Shown: positions 11,059 through 24,368, counted from the first letter of the stretch. The stretch: 64,000 bases of DNA from Astragalus membranaceus (GCA_039519185.1 CM076849.1:110489806-110553805), one strand, 5' to 3'. A program made the numbers and translations. Notes: a model not told the origin generated them from the letters alone.

Positions 11059-13518
11059 ACTCCGAACATTCGCGATGCCTCCAAAGCGTCAGACACAGCC
11101 TTGCGAGGACTCAGCCAGGGCAACCCCTTGTGTCCGCTCTCAAGTTACCATCCTGCCTGTAAGGGAACAAACACCCAAAGGCTTCGTTCAAACATTACCA
11201 GTGGGTGGCCACCACAGTCAAGAGATCTTACCTCTCGCAGCCCAAAGACCCGTGCAAGGCGAAGCACCCCAGCTAACAACACTTTTAGGAGAGCCATTGG
11301 TTCCTCTTCTGGCCCAAGTCGTACTGAACCTCGTCGCTATGCTCAATAACCAAGCCAAAAGCCTCGCTGATCAGGGTGCCAGAAGGGCCAACACTGCCCG
11401 CGACCTCGGAAGAAGCCAGCCTCGATCCCCACCTCCAAAAACGGTGACATCGAGGCGCCACCGCTCACCCAGACCAAAGCACCGATCTCGATGACATCAC
11501 TACAAGACAAGACACTTCAGCTGTCCACCAAGCTCTCCACCGACAACACCTAAATCTTCACGATACAGGAGGGACTCGTCTGGCCGATCTTCCTCCTTGG
11601 GATCCTCATCTCCCCGGCAACGGGAATGTAGACGGAAGTCACCACCCAGGAAATTCCCCAAAAAGCTATAGCAGACGAAGCCAGGACCGTTATATATAGA
11701 GATTGATGAATATTTCGTCCCCAGGTCTCAGGAAAAACCCCCCATGTTGAACCAATACGACGGATCCGGAGACCCTGAAGATCATGTCGATCATTTTGAG
11801 CTGATGTTGTGATATTGAAATGCCAAAGATGAAGTCAAATGCAAGATTTTCCCGCTAACATTCACCAAGGCAGCTCTAGCGTGGTACCGAACTCTCAGAA
11901 CGAATTCAATAACAAGTTGGCACCAGTTCACCGAACTATTCAAATCACACTTCACTGCGTCACGAGTAAAACCGAAGTTGGAAAAAACAATGAAAGCTAT
12001 CCGACAACGCAAATGTGAAACGATAAGGGACTACATTGAAAGGTTCGATGCTGAAGCCCTAAACGTCCATGGATTAGAAGACAAGCAGCGTTGGCGGTAC
12101 ATGGAAGACAGCCTTAGGTCCAGTAGCTTACTCCAGATAGACATTGGCGTAAACAAACCTCGCAACCTCAAAGAGTTCTTGAAAAGGTCAGCAAGTATAT
12201 GGAATACGAAGACGATGAGATAGCCGCTCGGGCCATCGAAAGGGAACCCGCCGAAAAGGAAGCTCCACCAATATAGACTCGGCCAAGAAAAAAGCAAGCC
12301 AATTCACACCGAGAATCAAGGACACGAGGAAATCGATTAAGTGAACATACTCCCTTGAATGCCCCAATGGAGAGTATCCTAGTCGAATGCGCCAACACCG
12401 AGCTCCCAGGGATCAAGCCTCCTGACCCTATCCCTGAAAGAAAATGGACCAATAGGAAGAAGTACTACCGTTATCACTGAAGCAGCGGCCACCACACCAA
12501 TTAGTGCACTACTTTGAGGGACGATATAGAAGAACTCATCAGGAAAGGTAAATTTGCCCAATACGTCAAGAAAGACGAATCCCAGACACATACCAGATCC
12601 CCTAGGAAAGGAAAAGAGCCAACCAATGACACTGAAAAGACTGCAAAGAAAACATAGAGTGACTCAGATCCTGATGAGGAAGAACATAAAAGCTCTAGCC
12701 GCCAGGTTGCAATGGTCATCTCCGGAGGATATCCAATCGAAGGTGAAGAAACTAAGAAAACAATAAAGAGGAAATGGAAAGAGATAATGAGCATAACCAG
12801 CCCTACTCCTGCCAAAGGACTTAGTAACCGACCTCCCCTACTGTTCGACGACAAAGACCTACTGGTTGGAAAACCCAACCAACACATCCCATTGATCATC
12901 CAAGCGATAATGGCAAACATTGATGTAAGAAGGATTTTGGTAGACCAAGGCAGCTCAGCCGATATCATCTTCGAAGAACTACTGCCAGCTATCAGAGTCT
13001 CCAAAAAGGACCTCACACCTTATCAAGGATCTGATCTCTCCGGATTCAACGGATCCAAGGCCAGACCACTAGGGTACATAGAGCTGATGGTTACTTATGA
13101 AAAAGAACCATTAACCCGGACTGTTAAGACTGCATTCCTAGTCCTCTCTTGCCCATCGGTGTACAATTGTAACATTGGGAGACCCGCATTGGGACGTCTA
13201 GAGGCAGTCGCTTCCACGGTTCACCTCAAAATGAAACTCTACTCGGCCACAAAAGAAGTGGTCACTATAAAAGCCGATTTGTGTTCAGCCAAAAGATGCC
13301 ACTCTCCGTCCCTTAAAAGAGAGGAAGGAGGAAGCCCGGTGGAAACACCAAGAGTATGCACAGGAGGTAAGGAACCCAAATCCGACCAAGCAAGAGCTGC
13401 GCGTGAAAAGGGAAAAGAGCACCTGAAGGAAGATGCAAACTCGGCTTCCGCCCCGACAACGAGCATCTACAGTAAACGGAAACAAACATCCAAACATCTG
13501 AACACCTCGGACCCATGA
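11059..13518 (+). pseudogene. Tat-lineage gag and protease, broken
   Basis: Gag would form the particle and protease would process it. The first part (11075-11494) is basic and proline-rich with RS-like dipeptides (SRRHRSPRPKHRSR). The gag core follows in shifting frames: YDGSGDPEDHVDHFEL (about 11757-11800), FPLTFTKAALAWYRTL (about 11850-11897), SRVKPKLEKTMKAIRQRKCE and RDYIERFDAEALNVHG (about 11958-12075). The protease is in the open stretch 12712-13518, with the active-site-like motif LVDQGSSADIIFEELL near residue 78 and the flap-like SCPSVYNCNIGRPAL. Stops and shifts between 11500 and 12700 make it non-functional. The frame ends at 13518 and no reverse transcriptase follows. Confidence 0.8.
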
Positions 13519-13748
13519 CTAAAACACTCCTTACCAACTATAAGAACTTGAAGAGCGAAGTGCACCATCTTAGGTGTTAGAACACCCGAAGCTGCACATC
13601 TAAAGTACTTGAAGAGCGAAGTGCAGCACGCTCAGGTGTTAAAAGACCCAAAGCTGCAAATCTATGGTAAATATTTTTATGATTAAATGAAGTTATTTTT
13701 CAACCATCATTATTCTCGCAAAGCAAAGACCGAAATAGAAAACTGCAT

Positions 13749-14345
13749 ATAACTCGTAAGCTGAAGGTTAGCAAACAAGTCTATCTACTTGGCTAACCGA
13801 AGCTAAAAGAGTCTAAAGTTGTTCTAAAGAACGATAACTCATAAGCTGAAGGTTAGAAAACAAGTCTATATACTTGGCTAACCGAAGCTAAAAGAGTCTA
13901 AAGTTGTTTTAAAGAATTATAACTCGTAAGCCAAAGGTTAGCAAACAAGTCTATCTACTTGCCTAACCGAGCTAAAAGAATCCGAAGTCTTTCTCAAAAA
14001 TGATAACTCGTCAGCCAAAGGTTAGCAAACAAGTCTATCTACTTGGATAACTGAGCTAAAAGAATCTGAAGTTGTTCTAAAGAACAATAACTCATAAGCC
14101 AAAGGTTAGCAAACAAGTCTATCTACTTGGCTAACCGAGCTAAAAGAATCCGAAGTCGTTCTAAAAAACGATAACTCGTAAGCCAAAGGTTAGCAAACAA
14201 GTCTATCTACTTTACTAATCGAACTAGAAGAGTTCGAAGTCATTCTAAATACGAAAGTATGATAACTCGTAAGCCGAGGTTAGCAACAAGTCTTTGCTTG
14301 ACTAATCAAGCTAGTGGAGTTCGGAATCATTTCTAAACGTTACAT
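13749..14345 (+). repeat. Seven tandem repeats of about 84 bp
   Basis: Units begin with ATAACTCGTAAGC at 13749, 13834, 13919, 14003, 14087, 14171 and 14262 (periods 85, 85, 84, 84, 84, 91). Each contains AGGTTAGCAAACAAGTCTAT, then ACTTGGCTAACCGA and GCTAAAAGA. The last unit is the most diverged. GGTTAGC...GCTAACC inside each unit can pair, so each unit could form a hairpin. Such arrays are common between pol and the 3' LTR of Tat/Ogre elements. The stretch 13519-13748 also carries two copies of ACTTGAAGAGCGAAGTGCA about 70 bp apart. Confidence 0.9.
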
Positions 14346-14550
14346 CTCAGAAGGCGATCGAACAAGCAAGTCGGTTGATGCAACTAGAATAAAATCAGAG
14401 TGGAATGAGGAATGGGCAATCACAAATAAACCAACATTCAAAATTCGCGTGCCAAAACAGCGGACTCAACTATTTAAAGTCCCAAAAGGGCAAGTTAATT
14501 GTCATCGAACACCAAGGCTTGAAGAGGCATCACCAAAATACAAAAGAAGT

Positions 14551-16538
14551 TCAAAGATTCTCAATGTCAACGTCGAGATTCCCATCAGCATCCCCTTCAA
14601 ACATCATCTCGACCATCTGTCCCCCGACTACATTCATAAGGATATTCATCCCTTCAGTCTTGATTTCCAGATCTGGGTTCAAAAAGCGAATCTGATCAAC
14701 AACTTTACTGAAATATTCCTCACCAACCAACTTAGCCACGGCCGTAGTATCCTCCTCGCGCTGCAAAGCTCTGTCTCGCTCCTGCGTCAAGCGGCCTATG
14801 GTAGAATCTGACTCAGAGATCACCTTTGACAGCTCAACCTCCTTTGACTTAAGAGAAGAAGCCAGTTCAGCAACCTTCATGTCAGCATCCTTCTTTTCAG
14901 TAGATAGGTGAGTAACTTCTTCAGCAGCCTTATCCCGAGCAAGATCCTTCAGTCGACTTGGCAAGATCCTTGTGCTTCTTCTCCAAGGATGCAACAAAGC
15001 TCTTCAAAGTGTTGAGTTCTGCCAAAGAATCATCTCGCCCCTTCTGCAAAACTGCATACTCTGCAGAATCAAAATTCCATGAGTCAAGATAAGAATCCTT
15101 CCGAAGGCCGGATTCCAACGCAGATGTGAAAACAGAAATATTACATTCCTCCTACTTCTTTCTCTCCCTTCTCTCTCCAGCAGCCAGGTTCCCAACTCAC
15201 ATATCTTTGGCAGATAAGCAAAGGGATTCCTCTTGAGGGTATCCAAGTCGGCCATTCTAAATTCAGCCACCAAACCCTCAAGAACTTTATCCTTGTGACT
15301 CTTCTTGGATTTTTTCTGGTGGCTCCGACAATCACCTCACTCCGACCGACATTTGTTCACTCGATCATCAGCCCGACCTCGCTGCTTCCGAAGGGAGGAG
15401 GTGGGGGTACCTTTGGCCGAGAGAGGATCAACAACAACAACAACAGTAGCACCTTTTCCGAGAACGTGCTACGTCACGACATTGGAAGGAGAAGCAGGAA
15501 TCACAGTTGAATTGACCGGGATGGGATTTTCAGTGGCCAAAGTCCGGGGAGCAGAGGAAGGTCTGCCTTTCTTGGCTTGAGTTTTCTTCAAAACGGTGAG
15601 ATAAGGCGACTTCGACGACATTGTGCCTGCAAAAAATGACCAAAAGAGGATTAGTGAAGAGAAATCAAATTCACTAAGACAGAAACCTAAACGGTCAACC
15701 GAAGCCATACTCCAAGCTTCCTAAAGAGCGGCAGAGGAATCCGCAGTTACCAAAGACTTGGTGTTAATAAGCCCATTTTTTCCTTGGGATGCCACTTCTC
15801 CGATAAGCCTCCAAGCTTCTTGGTGCTCAACATCCAAACTCTCGGTCAAAGTAAGGAAACATCAAGGGCGAAGATCGTAGTGACGTTCATCCCAAAATAA
15901 AGGGAACTTCGGGCAAACAATCTCTCCTCTCAGGGTTCTGGACAAACTCTTCTTAGCAGCTGAACTTTTAGCAATTACACAAGCATAATGATCCTTAAAG
16001 GATTTAAAGGAGTCCAGATAAAGACTGAAGTAACTTCTTCCTAAAGCTCAGAAAGATACCCAACCTATCTATATCATTCTAACAAAACTGAACATTGAAT
16101 AGAATAATGGTATTGAAAGAGGTCGGTCGAAAAGGTCCAAGACAATCTGAAAAGCGCGAAGGAAGGCCCAACTGTTGGGATGAAGTTGTGTAGGGGCTAC
16201 AAGGAGTTCCCTCAGGATGTTCTCTTCAAAAAGAGTAAAGGGGGGACGGGCATTGATCGCTACCAAAGTTTCATAGTAAACACAAAAAGCATATTTCTCA
16301 AGGGGCACTTGGCAAGCTCGCTCTTCATTGGAGACCCCTCGAATTACCCACTCCTCTCCAACAACGCAGTCCATCTTGTAAACAAGAACATCCAAAAGTT
16401 TGCTCTCTTAACCGATCTTGCTGGCCACCCTACAGACTTCTTCATTCGCCCAGGCATAGTCCTCAGGAATCGGTGGCTCCTCTTGCATCTCAACAAATCC
16501 CACGTCCACGGAAGACGAATCAGAGCACGGTAGCGCAT
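14551..16538 (-). pseudogene. Antisense ORF of Tat element (putative gypsy-type transposon protein)
   Basis: Read on the minus strand from 16538 downwards, opposite to gag. The N-terminal half (16395-16069) has RPPFTLFEENILRELLVAP followed by QLHPNSWAFLRAFQIV. This matches the family called putative gypsy-type transposon, which occurs as an extra antisense ORF in Tat-group elements. A middle part (15708-15469) is Ser/Pro/Lys-rich. The C-terminal half (15118-14551) is a strong heptad-like coiled coil (AELASSLKSKEVELSKVI, GRLTQERDRALQREED). Several frame breaks separate the parts, so this is a remnant. Its role in these elements is unknown. Confidence 0.7.
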
Positions 16539-16540
16539 TA

Positions 16541-17633
16541 CTAGTACATCACATCACCACCGACTCATACTTATTTTGAGGGATCCACAAAAGACACGGT
16601 AGTCCACATAATTAATACAGTCATCCACCACATACTTATTATACATATATATTAGACATCCAAAATATTTGGTTCTTGGCCAGTTTTACACACAATCCTA
16701 GTCCTTCTAATATCCAGGGAAGTGGGGAGGAGAGGGTGCCATGTAATGACGGTTTGGCGCCAGACCAGTGGCGACCCACATGTCTTCCAAGGGTAGATAA
16801 AAGGAGACTATCAAATCTCGCACTGTGAAGCCCTCAAGATTTTTCCTCAACCTTCATATGTGCACTCACGCGTATACCATAAGGTGGCTCACTTTAAAAT
16901 CACACATCAATGTTTCTAAAATCACACATCAATGTTTCAAATAATCGCATGTACCATAGCGTAGCTCATTATTATGATTATTATAATAATAATCATAATA
17001 ATAACAATAATACAAGAAAGAAATAGAAGAATAATAATAGAAGAGAGACCTAGAATAATAAGAATAAAAGTGAGGTATAAAAATATTTTAGATTATTCTA
17101 ATTCATATTATTCTCTCTTTATTCTTAGAATCCTTTACTTATTTTTAGTCATTATTAGTAAATTAGCATATCAAATAATAATAGTTCAAGTTAATAGTCA
17201 AGTCAAAGTTAGTAGTCTCAATCATAGTTCAAGGCACAGTTAGTAGTCCAAATCACAGTCGAATTTATAGTTTAGGTTATATTCAATCTGGAATAATAAT
17301 TATAGAAACAAATTTAGTACTACTAATTTTATTACTCAATAGTTCAAATTAGTATATTAAGCAAGAAAATATTCAAATTATAAAAGGGTTAGGAATAATT
17401 TAATATTTACTCTACTACTACTATTGAAGTTCTTTGGAACGTGGCTGACAGAAAGGAATTTGTTTTACTCTAATTATATATTTATGAAAGAGACTTGAGT
17501 GAAAAGTTGTTGATGGAAAAGCTGTTTTTATTTATGACTTTATAATAGTTAAATGATAAACTATATTATTTTCGATTGTAATCATATTTATCATTTTCCT
17601 ATTTTAATCAATTTTCTAAATTGGGGTGTTATA
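16541..17633 (-). repeat. AT-rich stretch with truncated gypsy 3' LTR
   Basis: No gene is visible. The right end reads TTGGGGTGTTATA at 17621-17633. On the minus strand this is TATAACACCCC, one base from the usual TGTAACACCCC LTR start, and it abuts the polypurine-like tract GTATGGGAGAATTA of the decayed gypsy element to its right. The LTR's other end should begin TGAGACGC like the copy at 22182, but this is not found, so the LTR is truncated or replaced. A short ATT/ATA microsatellite lies at about 16968-17050. CACACATCAATGTTTC is duplicated at 16903-16941. Confidence 0.5.
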
Positions 17634-17904
17634 ATTCTCCCATACTAATAAAAAATTTCGTCCTCGAAATTTGCTCACCTTAGAATAAATATGGATATTG
17701 CCCCCTCATTCTTTCCTCTAACTCCCAAGTAGCATTACCGTTTGTCTCATTCCATATTATTTTTACCAAGGGAATTTCTCTACCTCTGAGTTGTTTGATT
17801 CTCTTGTCTGAGACTTTAACAGGTAAAGCTCATATGTTAAATTTTCTTTTAACTGCACTGTGACGGGCTCTATCACGTGTGAAGAGTCAGGTATATATTT
17901 TCTT

Positions 17905-20900
17905 AATTAGGACACGTGAAAAACACTGTGAAGGTTTGAAAGAAAAGGGGGTAGGGCTATTTGGTAAGCTACAAGTGTAAGTTTTCTAGATTTCATTACT
18001 CTACCAACCCCAGTCAGCGATGTGACTTTCAAGAATACATGATCACCTTCTTGGAATTCAAGGGGTCTTCTTCTTTTATCCGCATAACTTTTCTGCCTAC
18101 TTTGTGCCGTTTTTATTTTCTCTTGGATCATATTTATTTTCTGTGATTTGTTGTACAATTTCTGGTCATAAAATAAGAGACTCTCCTGTCTCATACCAAT
18201 ACAATGGTGTTCTACATCTTCGTCCATACAATGCTTCATAAGGCGCCATTTCTATACTGAAATGAAAACTGTTGTTGTAAATAAATTCAATTAATGGCAA
18301 TTGTTCATCCCAGTTGTCCGAATATTCCTAGACACAAGCCCTCAGTAAATCTTCTATAACTAAATTGTCCGTTCAGATTGGCCATCTATCTGCGGATGAT
18401 ATGCAGAGCTTAATCGCAATTTTGTACCCAGAGCTTTATGTAGACTTTCCCAAAATCTTGAGGTAAACGTGGATCTCTGTCTGGAATTATACTTGAGGGT
18501 ACTCCATGTAATCTTACAATTTCTTTGATATAAATTTGGGTCAACTTCTCTAAGGAATACTTGATGCCGATAGGTAGAAAATGAGCTGATTTGGTTAGCC
18601 TATCGATAATTACCAAAATTGAATCATGTCCTATAAGGGTCTTTGGCAATCCTGAGACAAAGTCCATGGCTACACCGTTCCATTTCCATTCTGGAATATC
18701 TAATGGTTGCAGCATTCCTGCAGGTTTTTGATGTTCGATTTTTGCTTTCTGACAAATTAAGCAAATTGCCACATAATGAGCTATTTCTTTCTTCATTTTT
18801 GGCCACCAATACATCCTCTTAAAATCTTGATACATCTTTGTTGCTCCATGATGTATACTCAACTTGCTCTTATGTGCTTCTTCCAAAACCAATTTTTGGA
18901 TCTCTTGATCATTTGGTACGCATATCCGATTTTGAAATTTTATTATTCCGTCAGAATCCTGTTTAAATTCAACCATCTTTCCTTGTTTCTTCAATTCCAT
19001 CACTTCTTGAAGGTACTCATCACCCTCTTGTTTAGCCTTGATATGTTTTAACAGGCTACTAGAAATGGTAACCATGTTCAACCGAAGTCGATTTCCTGCC
19101 ACATCCATAACCAAATTTAAATCTCTAAATTTCTCAATAAGTTCCATCTCCCGAATCATCATTGAGGAAATTAATATGCAGAGTCTTTCTACTTAGTGCA
19201 TCCGCCACTACATTTTCTTTTCCAGGATGATACTAAAGTTCGAATTCATAGTACTTGATGAATTCCATCCATCTTCTTTGTCTCATATTTAATTCTTTTT
19301 TGTCAAACAAGTACTTCAAACTCTTATAATCACTAAAAACATCAAATTGAGACCCATACAAATAGTGTCTCCATATCTTCAAAGCGAAGACAATTGAAGC
19401 TAATTTCAGATCATGGGTCGGGTAATTTCTCTCGTGTGGTCTTAATTGTCTAGAAGCATAAGTGACTACCTTCTTATCTTGCATAAGAACGCATCCTAAT
19501 CCCTATAGTGATTCCTCACAATATACTTCAAAACACTTACTTGGATCAGGGAGTATCAGAACAGGTGACATCGTCAAATATTTGATTCAACTCCTGAAAA
19601 CTTCTTCCACAGTCATCCGTCCATACAAATGCCCGTCCTTTTCGAGTAATTTGGGTCAAAGGTAAAGCAATTTTTGAAAAACCTTCAATAAATCTTCTGT
19701 AATAATCAGCTAACCCGAGAAAACTACGAATTTCCGTTATAGTCTTTAGTTTATCCCATTGTAGGATAGCTTCTACTTTAACCGGGTCTACACTGATTCC
19801 TGTTTTAGAGATCACGTGTCCTAAAAATTTGACTTCCTCCAACCAGAATTCACATTTAGACAACTTTGCATATAACTGCTTTTCTCTTACGATTTGGAGA
19901 ACAAGCCGAGGGTGATCTGCATGTTCTTCAGGACTCCGCGAGTAGATAAGAATGTCGTCAACAAAAACTACCACAAACTTATCCAAATATGGGCTGAATA
20001 TTCTGTTCATATAATCCATACAAATTGTAGGAGCATTTGTGACTCCGAACGACATTACTTGATATTCATAATGATCGTACCGCGTTTGAAAAGTAGTTTT
20101 TTGTATGTCTTCTGCCTTTACTCGTATTTGATGATATCTGGATTGCAGATTAATCTTTGAAAATATTGATGCCCCCTTTAGCTGATCCATCAAATCATCT
20201 ATCCTAGGTAAAGGATATTTATTCTTAATGGTCACCTTATTCAACTGTCGGTATTCAATACATAATCTCATGGTTCCATCCTTCTTCTTTACCAGTAGTA
20301 CAGGAGCTCCCCAGGGTGATATACTTGGTCGAATAAATTTCTTCTCCAATAAGGCCTCCAGTTGTTTCTTCAGTTCAGCTAATTCGGACGGTGACATCCG
20401 ATATGGAGCTATTGAGATAGGACCAGTTCATGGCAGTAGATCGATGGAGAATTCTATCTCTCGGTCGGGTGGTAATCCTGGAATTTCTCTAAATATCTCG
20501 AGAAATTCTCTAACGATTGGTATATTGTCCAGATTCACCTCCCCTTTTACTTCCAGAGAAGATAGTGACATATATCCTTGTGCCTCTTCTCGAAAAGAAG
20601 CGATTGTTTGGTTGGAAGGTTGACATCTAGAACACTTAGGGTTGGGAAAAATCAGAGTTTTTCTTGAACAGTCTAATAAGACGTGACTAGCCGACAACCA
20701 ATCCATGCCTATTATGACATCTATTTGAGTTAAAGGTAAACAAACTAAGGTTATGAAAAAGTTATTATTTTCAATAGATATTGGACAATCTAAACAAGCT
20801 AAACCAGTTACTACCGGATCATGGGTAGGGGTGGAGACAATTAAATCAAAAGGGAGTTGTGAAATAGGTAAGTTCAGTTGTTTAGCACATTCATAAGATA

Positions 20901-21998
20901 CAAAAGAATGAGTAGCGCCCAAATCATACAGTACATTTAAAAGTTTATTTGCTATGAGACACTTGCCTTGTATAAGGTCATCAGACTGAGAAGCCTCAGT
21001 TCCACTCATAGTGTACACCCTTCCTTTTGTCTTTGGCCTTGACGCCTGCACATTGGTGGTGTGGGTTTCAACTTTAAACTGGTGACAGTCTCGAGAGAAA
21101 TGACACGGTTTTCCACATTTAAAGCAAATCACTTCCTTATTCAGACAATCTTTGGTATTGTGGGAACATCCACATTTGAAACATTTTAGAAATGTTGGTT
21201 TCACTTGACTAGGTCCTCCTTTTTCTCCATAGCCTGGATTATGAAGTTGGTTTCCTTTCGGACGACTATATGGTTTCTTCTTGAACTTCTCATTTCCTTT
21301 AAATCGAGAGGGTCCTGAATTATGAAACTTCCTATCTCTAGATTTGTTTAGATCCTCTATCACTCTACATCTATTCACTAACTCAGGAAACTCTCGTATA
21401 TTTAAAGGAGCTATTGCCTCCTGAATTTCATAACGCAGCCCTTCTTCAAATTTTCGACACTTCCAGCTTTCATCTGGATGATGCTGGAAATACATCAAAA
21501 ATTTGAACAATGCTTCATGTTTTGCTGCATATTCTCCCACAAACATTTATCCTTGCTTCAGCTACAGGAATTCCATCTCTCTAGCATGTCTCACATCCAT
21601 CGGAAAATATTTTTCCAAGAACTTGTTATGGAATAGTTCCCAAGTTATTTCTCGACTTTCTGCCTCCAGAAGTTGACGGGTTGCTTTCCACCAATACTCA
21701 GCTTCTCCGACGAGCATAAAAGTTGTGTAATTAATTCGTCCCTCCGGTTATGGAATAGTTCCCAAGTTATTGTCTCAAATATCTTTTCCCTTTCTTAGAT
21801 CCATAATTCAGCTTTATCCGGATCATATTCTCCATTAAATTGTGAAGGTTTATTACGAAAGAATTCTGTCAAGCTTTGAAATTCAGATGTCCCTTCAATT
21901 CGCCCATGGTTCTGTTGAGTCCATTGTAGTATTGCTTCAGCCATATTTCTGATGCCTTGAATGACATCTGTCATTTCTCCATTACTTGCTCGAGTCAT
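17905..21998 (-). pseudogene. gypsy gag-pol polyprotein, decayed
   Basis: Gag starts at 21998 (MTRASNGEMTDVIQG) and is broken near 21790-21546. It then continues to two zinc knuckles (CFKCGCSHNTKDC and CFKCGKPCHFSRDC, about 21190-21080). The protease active site reads DLGATHSF where DSGATHSF is usual, so a catalytic-triplet residue is changed. The reverse transcriptase (20397-19546) has SPWGAPVLLVKKKDG, a weakened NLQSRYHQIR, and the catalytic FVDDILIYS. RNase H has ASRQLRPHERNYPTHDLKLA (19484-19233). Integrase (19162-18410) has the H-H and CLICQKAK zinc part and the first catalytic Asp in MDFVSGLP. The C-terminal part (18239-17907) has QSRQKSYADKRRRPLEFQEG. Frame breaks separate these parts. 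Confidence 0.9.
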
Positions 21999-22164
21999 GA
22001 CTTCCTACAGATGTAGAGGAGTCAAAATTTCAAAATTCCGTGCTTAATTTTTCATCAATCTTATCAGTCTTTCAAATATCCTTTCATCTTAAAAATGACT
22101 ATACTAATTAACTCACAACAAAAACATAGTTGGTCCATACCCATGGTCTTATAAGGCTCGGTGT

Positions 22165-22176
22165 GCTCTGATACCA
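22165..22176 (-). promoter_or_regulatory. Primer-binding site, initiator Met tRNA type
   Basis: On the minus strand TGGTATCAGAGC, the standard plant primer site complementary to tRNA-iMet, 5 bases from the LTR start at 22182. Confidence 0.85.
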
Positions 22177-22181
22177 CTAAA

Positions 22182-22357
22182 TGAGACGCTCTCTAATATC
22201 ACGATCAATAATATGCTTTATTCAATTAGCCTATAGCCTGACATTTAGTCACATTTTCTCTCTCGATACAAAACAATACGGTTAATTTGTACTTAAACAT
22301 AGCCTTAACATTTTTCTCGTTTTATGACATAAAACATAACCGATTCGGGGTGTAAAA
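22182..22357 (-). repeat. Fragment of gypsy 5' LTR
   Basis: Begins TGAGACGCTC next to the primer-binding site. It runs only to 22357, where a solo LTR is inserted. The sequence after that solo LTR (27971 on) looks like a different LTR family, so the continuation of this LTR is not certain. Confidence 0.5.
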
Positions 22358-24368
22358 TGTAACACCTGATATTTCTTACATAGAAAATACCAAGATATAC
22401 AGCATAGCATATACCAGAGTTAACTTCCTGCCTTAGATATTGAACACAAACTAAAAACTTCGATGAATCACCATCAAACGGTCACTTCATTTGCATAACT
22501 TAACATAATTGACTTAAATACTTGAATTACGTGCCTTACAACTTCCCATGTCCTAGTGTTCAATATCAAGAACGAAAGTAGTGGAAGCGATTTACAACTT
22601 TTAACAAGTATAAGTCGAACAATCGAAAATACAAGGTTGACAAGAGAAAATAACATAAGCATTTAAAGCTAAAGTTGCAACATCTCCTTTAGATTGCACC
22701 GTAGTCATGTCTCATCGCCTTTGCCTTTCTCTGTAAAAACCACAAATATGAAGGGTGAGATAAACATTATCTCAGTGAGTCCTATCAAGACCCCTTACTA
22801 AAACTCTCTCGGTTCATTATGCCTCTTTTTAACTCGTAACCCTAATAAGCGACTACGTGAAACCCTCTTTTACATTGCTTAGCATATCACCGTTCATTAT
22901 TGTATAAAATTCCCGATGAACCCATTCCACCTATTCCACTGACCATTTTCTATCAGCGGATCCCTCATGGGGCCTCGGTTCGTAGGGCTCATGACTTCCC
23001 CTCCCCTAGTACGCTAACCTCTTTAATAGGGTCGTCACCCTAAACCTCAATTATATAAATAAGTATAATTTCCTCATTTCATGACCTCAATATTATCATT
23101 ATAACCTTAACCTCAAAGGACATTTAGTCCGTTGTATCTTTTCGTGACATTACCTCAATATTATCATTATAACTCAAGGAATTCTCACAATTCAATCCAA
23201 ACATAATTATCTCAATCACAATTAACATCAAAGCATTATTATCTTAACTTTCTTTGACCTCAACCTCATGGGACACAGTCTATTTATCATATCATAACAC
23301 AACTTCGACCTCATGGGACATATAGTCGATTTATCAATGAAACACAATCAAGTAATGTTTTAACCAATCTATAAAGGAAAACATCACTTATTTACTTTGA
23401 TTTAACCAATCCATTTCACATAAATTTGTAACTTAGGGAAACTCACATTTCATCAAACATACCTACGTGTTTTCCACGGATTACGCTTTGTTCATCAATA
23501 CATAGGGTTGGGGAAAGGATTAGAATGGACTTGGGACCAATTGGAATAGCCTAGGACGTGTTTTGAAATGGGTGGCTGTCATACCCTAATTTTGTCCGAC
23601 TAATTGAAAAATCCCAAAATTTTTATTCTCGTCGTTTTAATCGTACGCGTATCTTTTACGTCCATCGTACGTTTATTTTGATGCTCGTTTCTTGTTGTTA
23701 TTGCTTGTTGTAATAAAATATAAAAATAAATAAAATGTAATTCAAAATCAGCTGAATAGCCAAAGTTTTTATTATTACATAACCAAGTCCTTTTACACAA
23801 ATGGACGGAAACAACAAAAGGCAAATAATACAAAGTTTTTAAAAAAAATTCAAAAATATAAGAAGGAGGCTTCTGAGGGACCAACAATGGTCCTTCAATC
23901 CAGATCGCACGTCGCGTTAATCGAGAAACCGACGGATCATCCGACCCCAGGTCCTTCAGACTAGCTGTGTCCGCCTAAAAAACACAGTGCATGTCCGCTC
24001 GAAAAAGGCTATCCCAAGCAGACCGTTTTACTAGTAGCGTTGCTAGTTTGCGCTCCTTCAGACCCATTCGTCCATCAGGCTTAGGCATACCTTTCAGACC
24101 CCGTCGGTCCTTCAGCTTAATTCTGATCAATGCGCCAAGCATCGACTGCGAATTGGACCTTCAGAGCCCCAGTGCTCCTTCAGATCCCCAGTGATCATTC
24201 TTTAAAAGCTTTCTCGTTAACATGCCAAGTGTTAACCATGCTTGTAAATTCTCAAACCCCCGATTTTCCTTTAAAAAGGACAAAATTAGCGTCTGTCTTA
24301 TCTTTATTTCTATTCCTACTATGAAAACCCTTCAGTTTATCTACGGAATATAAATAAAGAGGGGCAGC

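Larger units (their letters stand above)
5101..16540 (+). mobile_element. Tat-lineage Ty3/gypsy element remnant, interrupted
   Basis: Pieces in order: an LTR 3' part (5101-5511) with a TATAAAAG box; after the inserted Athila-like element, a degenerate primer site at about 11018-11035; broken gag and protease (11059-13518); seven 84-bp tandem repeats (13749-14345); and a minus-strand ORF related to the putative gypsy-type transposon proteins (14551-16538). Tandem repeats between pol and the 3' LTR and an antisense extra ORF are known features of the Tat/Retand/Ogre group. No reverse transcriptase, RNase H or integrase is visible, so pol is deleted and the element cannot move on its own. The 3' LTR is not recognisable. 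Confidence 0.7.
17634..22181 (-). mobile_element. Decayed chromovirus-like gypsy element, internal region
   Basis: The right edge has a primer-binding site (GCTCTGATACCA on plus at 22165-22176) and the start of a 5' LTR (TGAGACGCTC from 22182). The left edge has a purine-rich tract next to an LTR end at 17633. Gag, protease, reverse transcriptase, RNase H and integrase follow in the usual order on the minus strand. Many stops show that it is old. It is more diverged from the other gypsy copies here than those are from each other. Confidence 0.85.

Noticed and set aside
16974..17243. Isoleucine-rich ORF
   Set aside because: Starts in an ATT/ATA microsatellite and continues in AT-rich LTR-like DNA.
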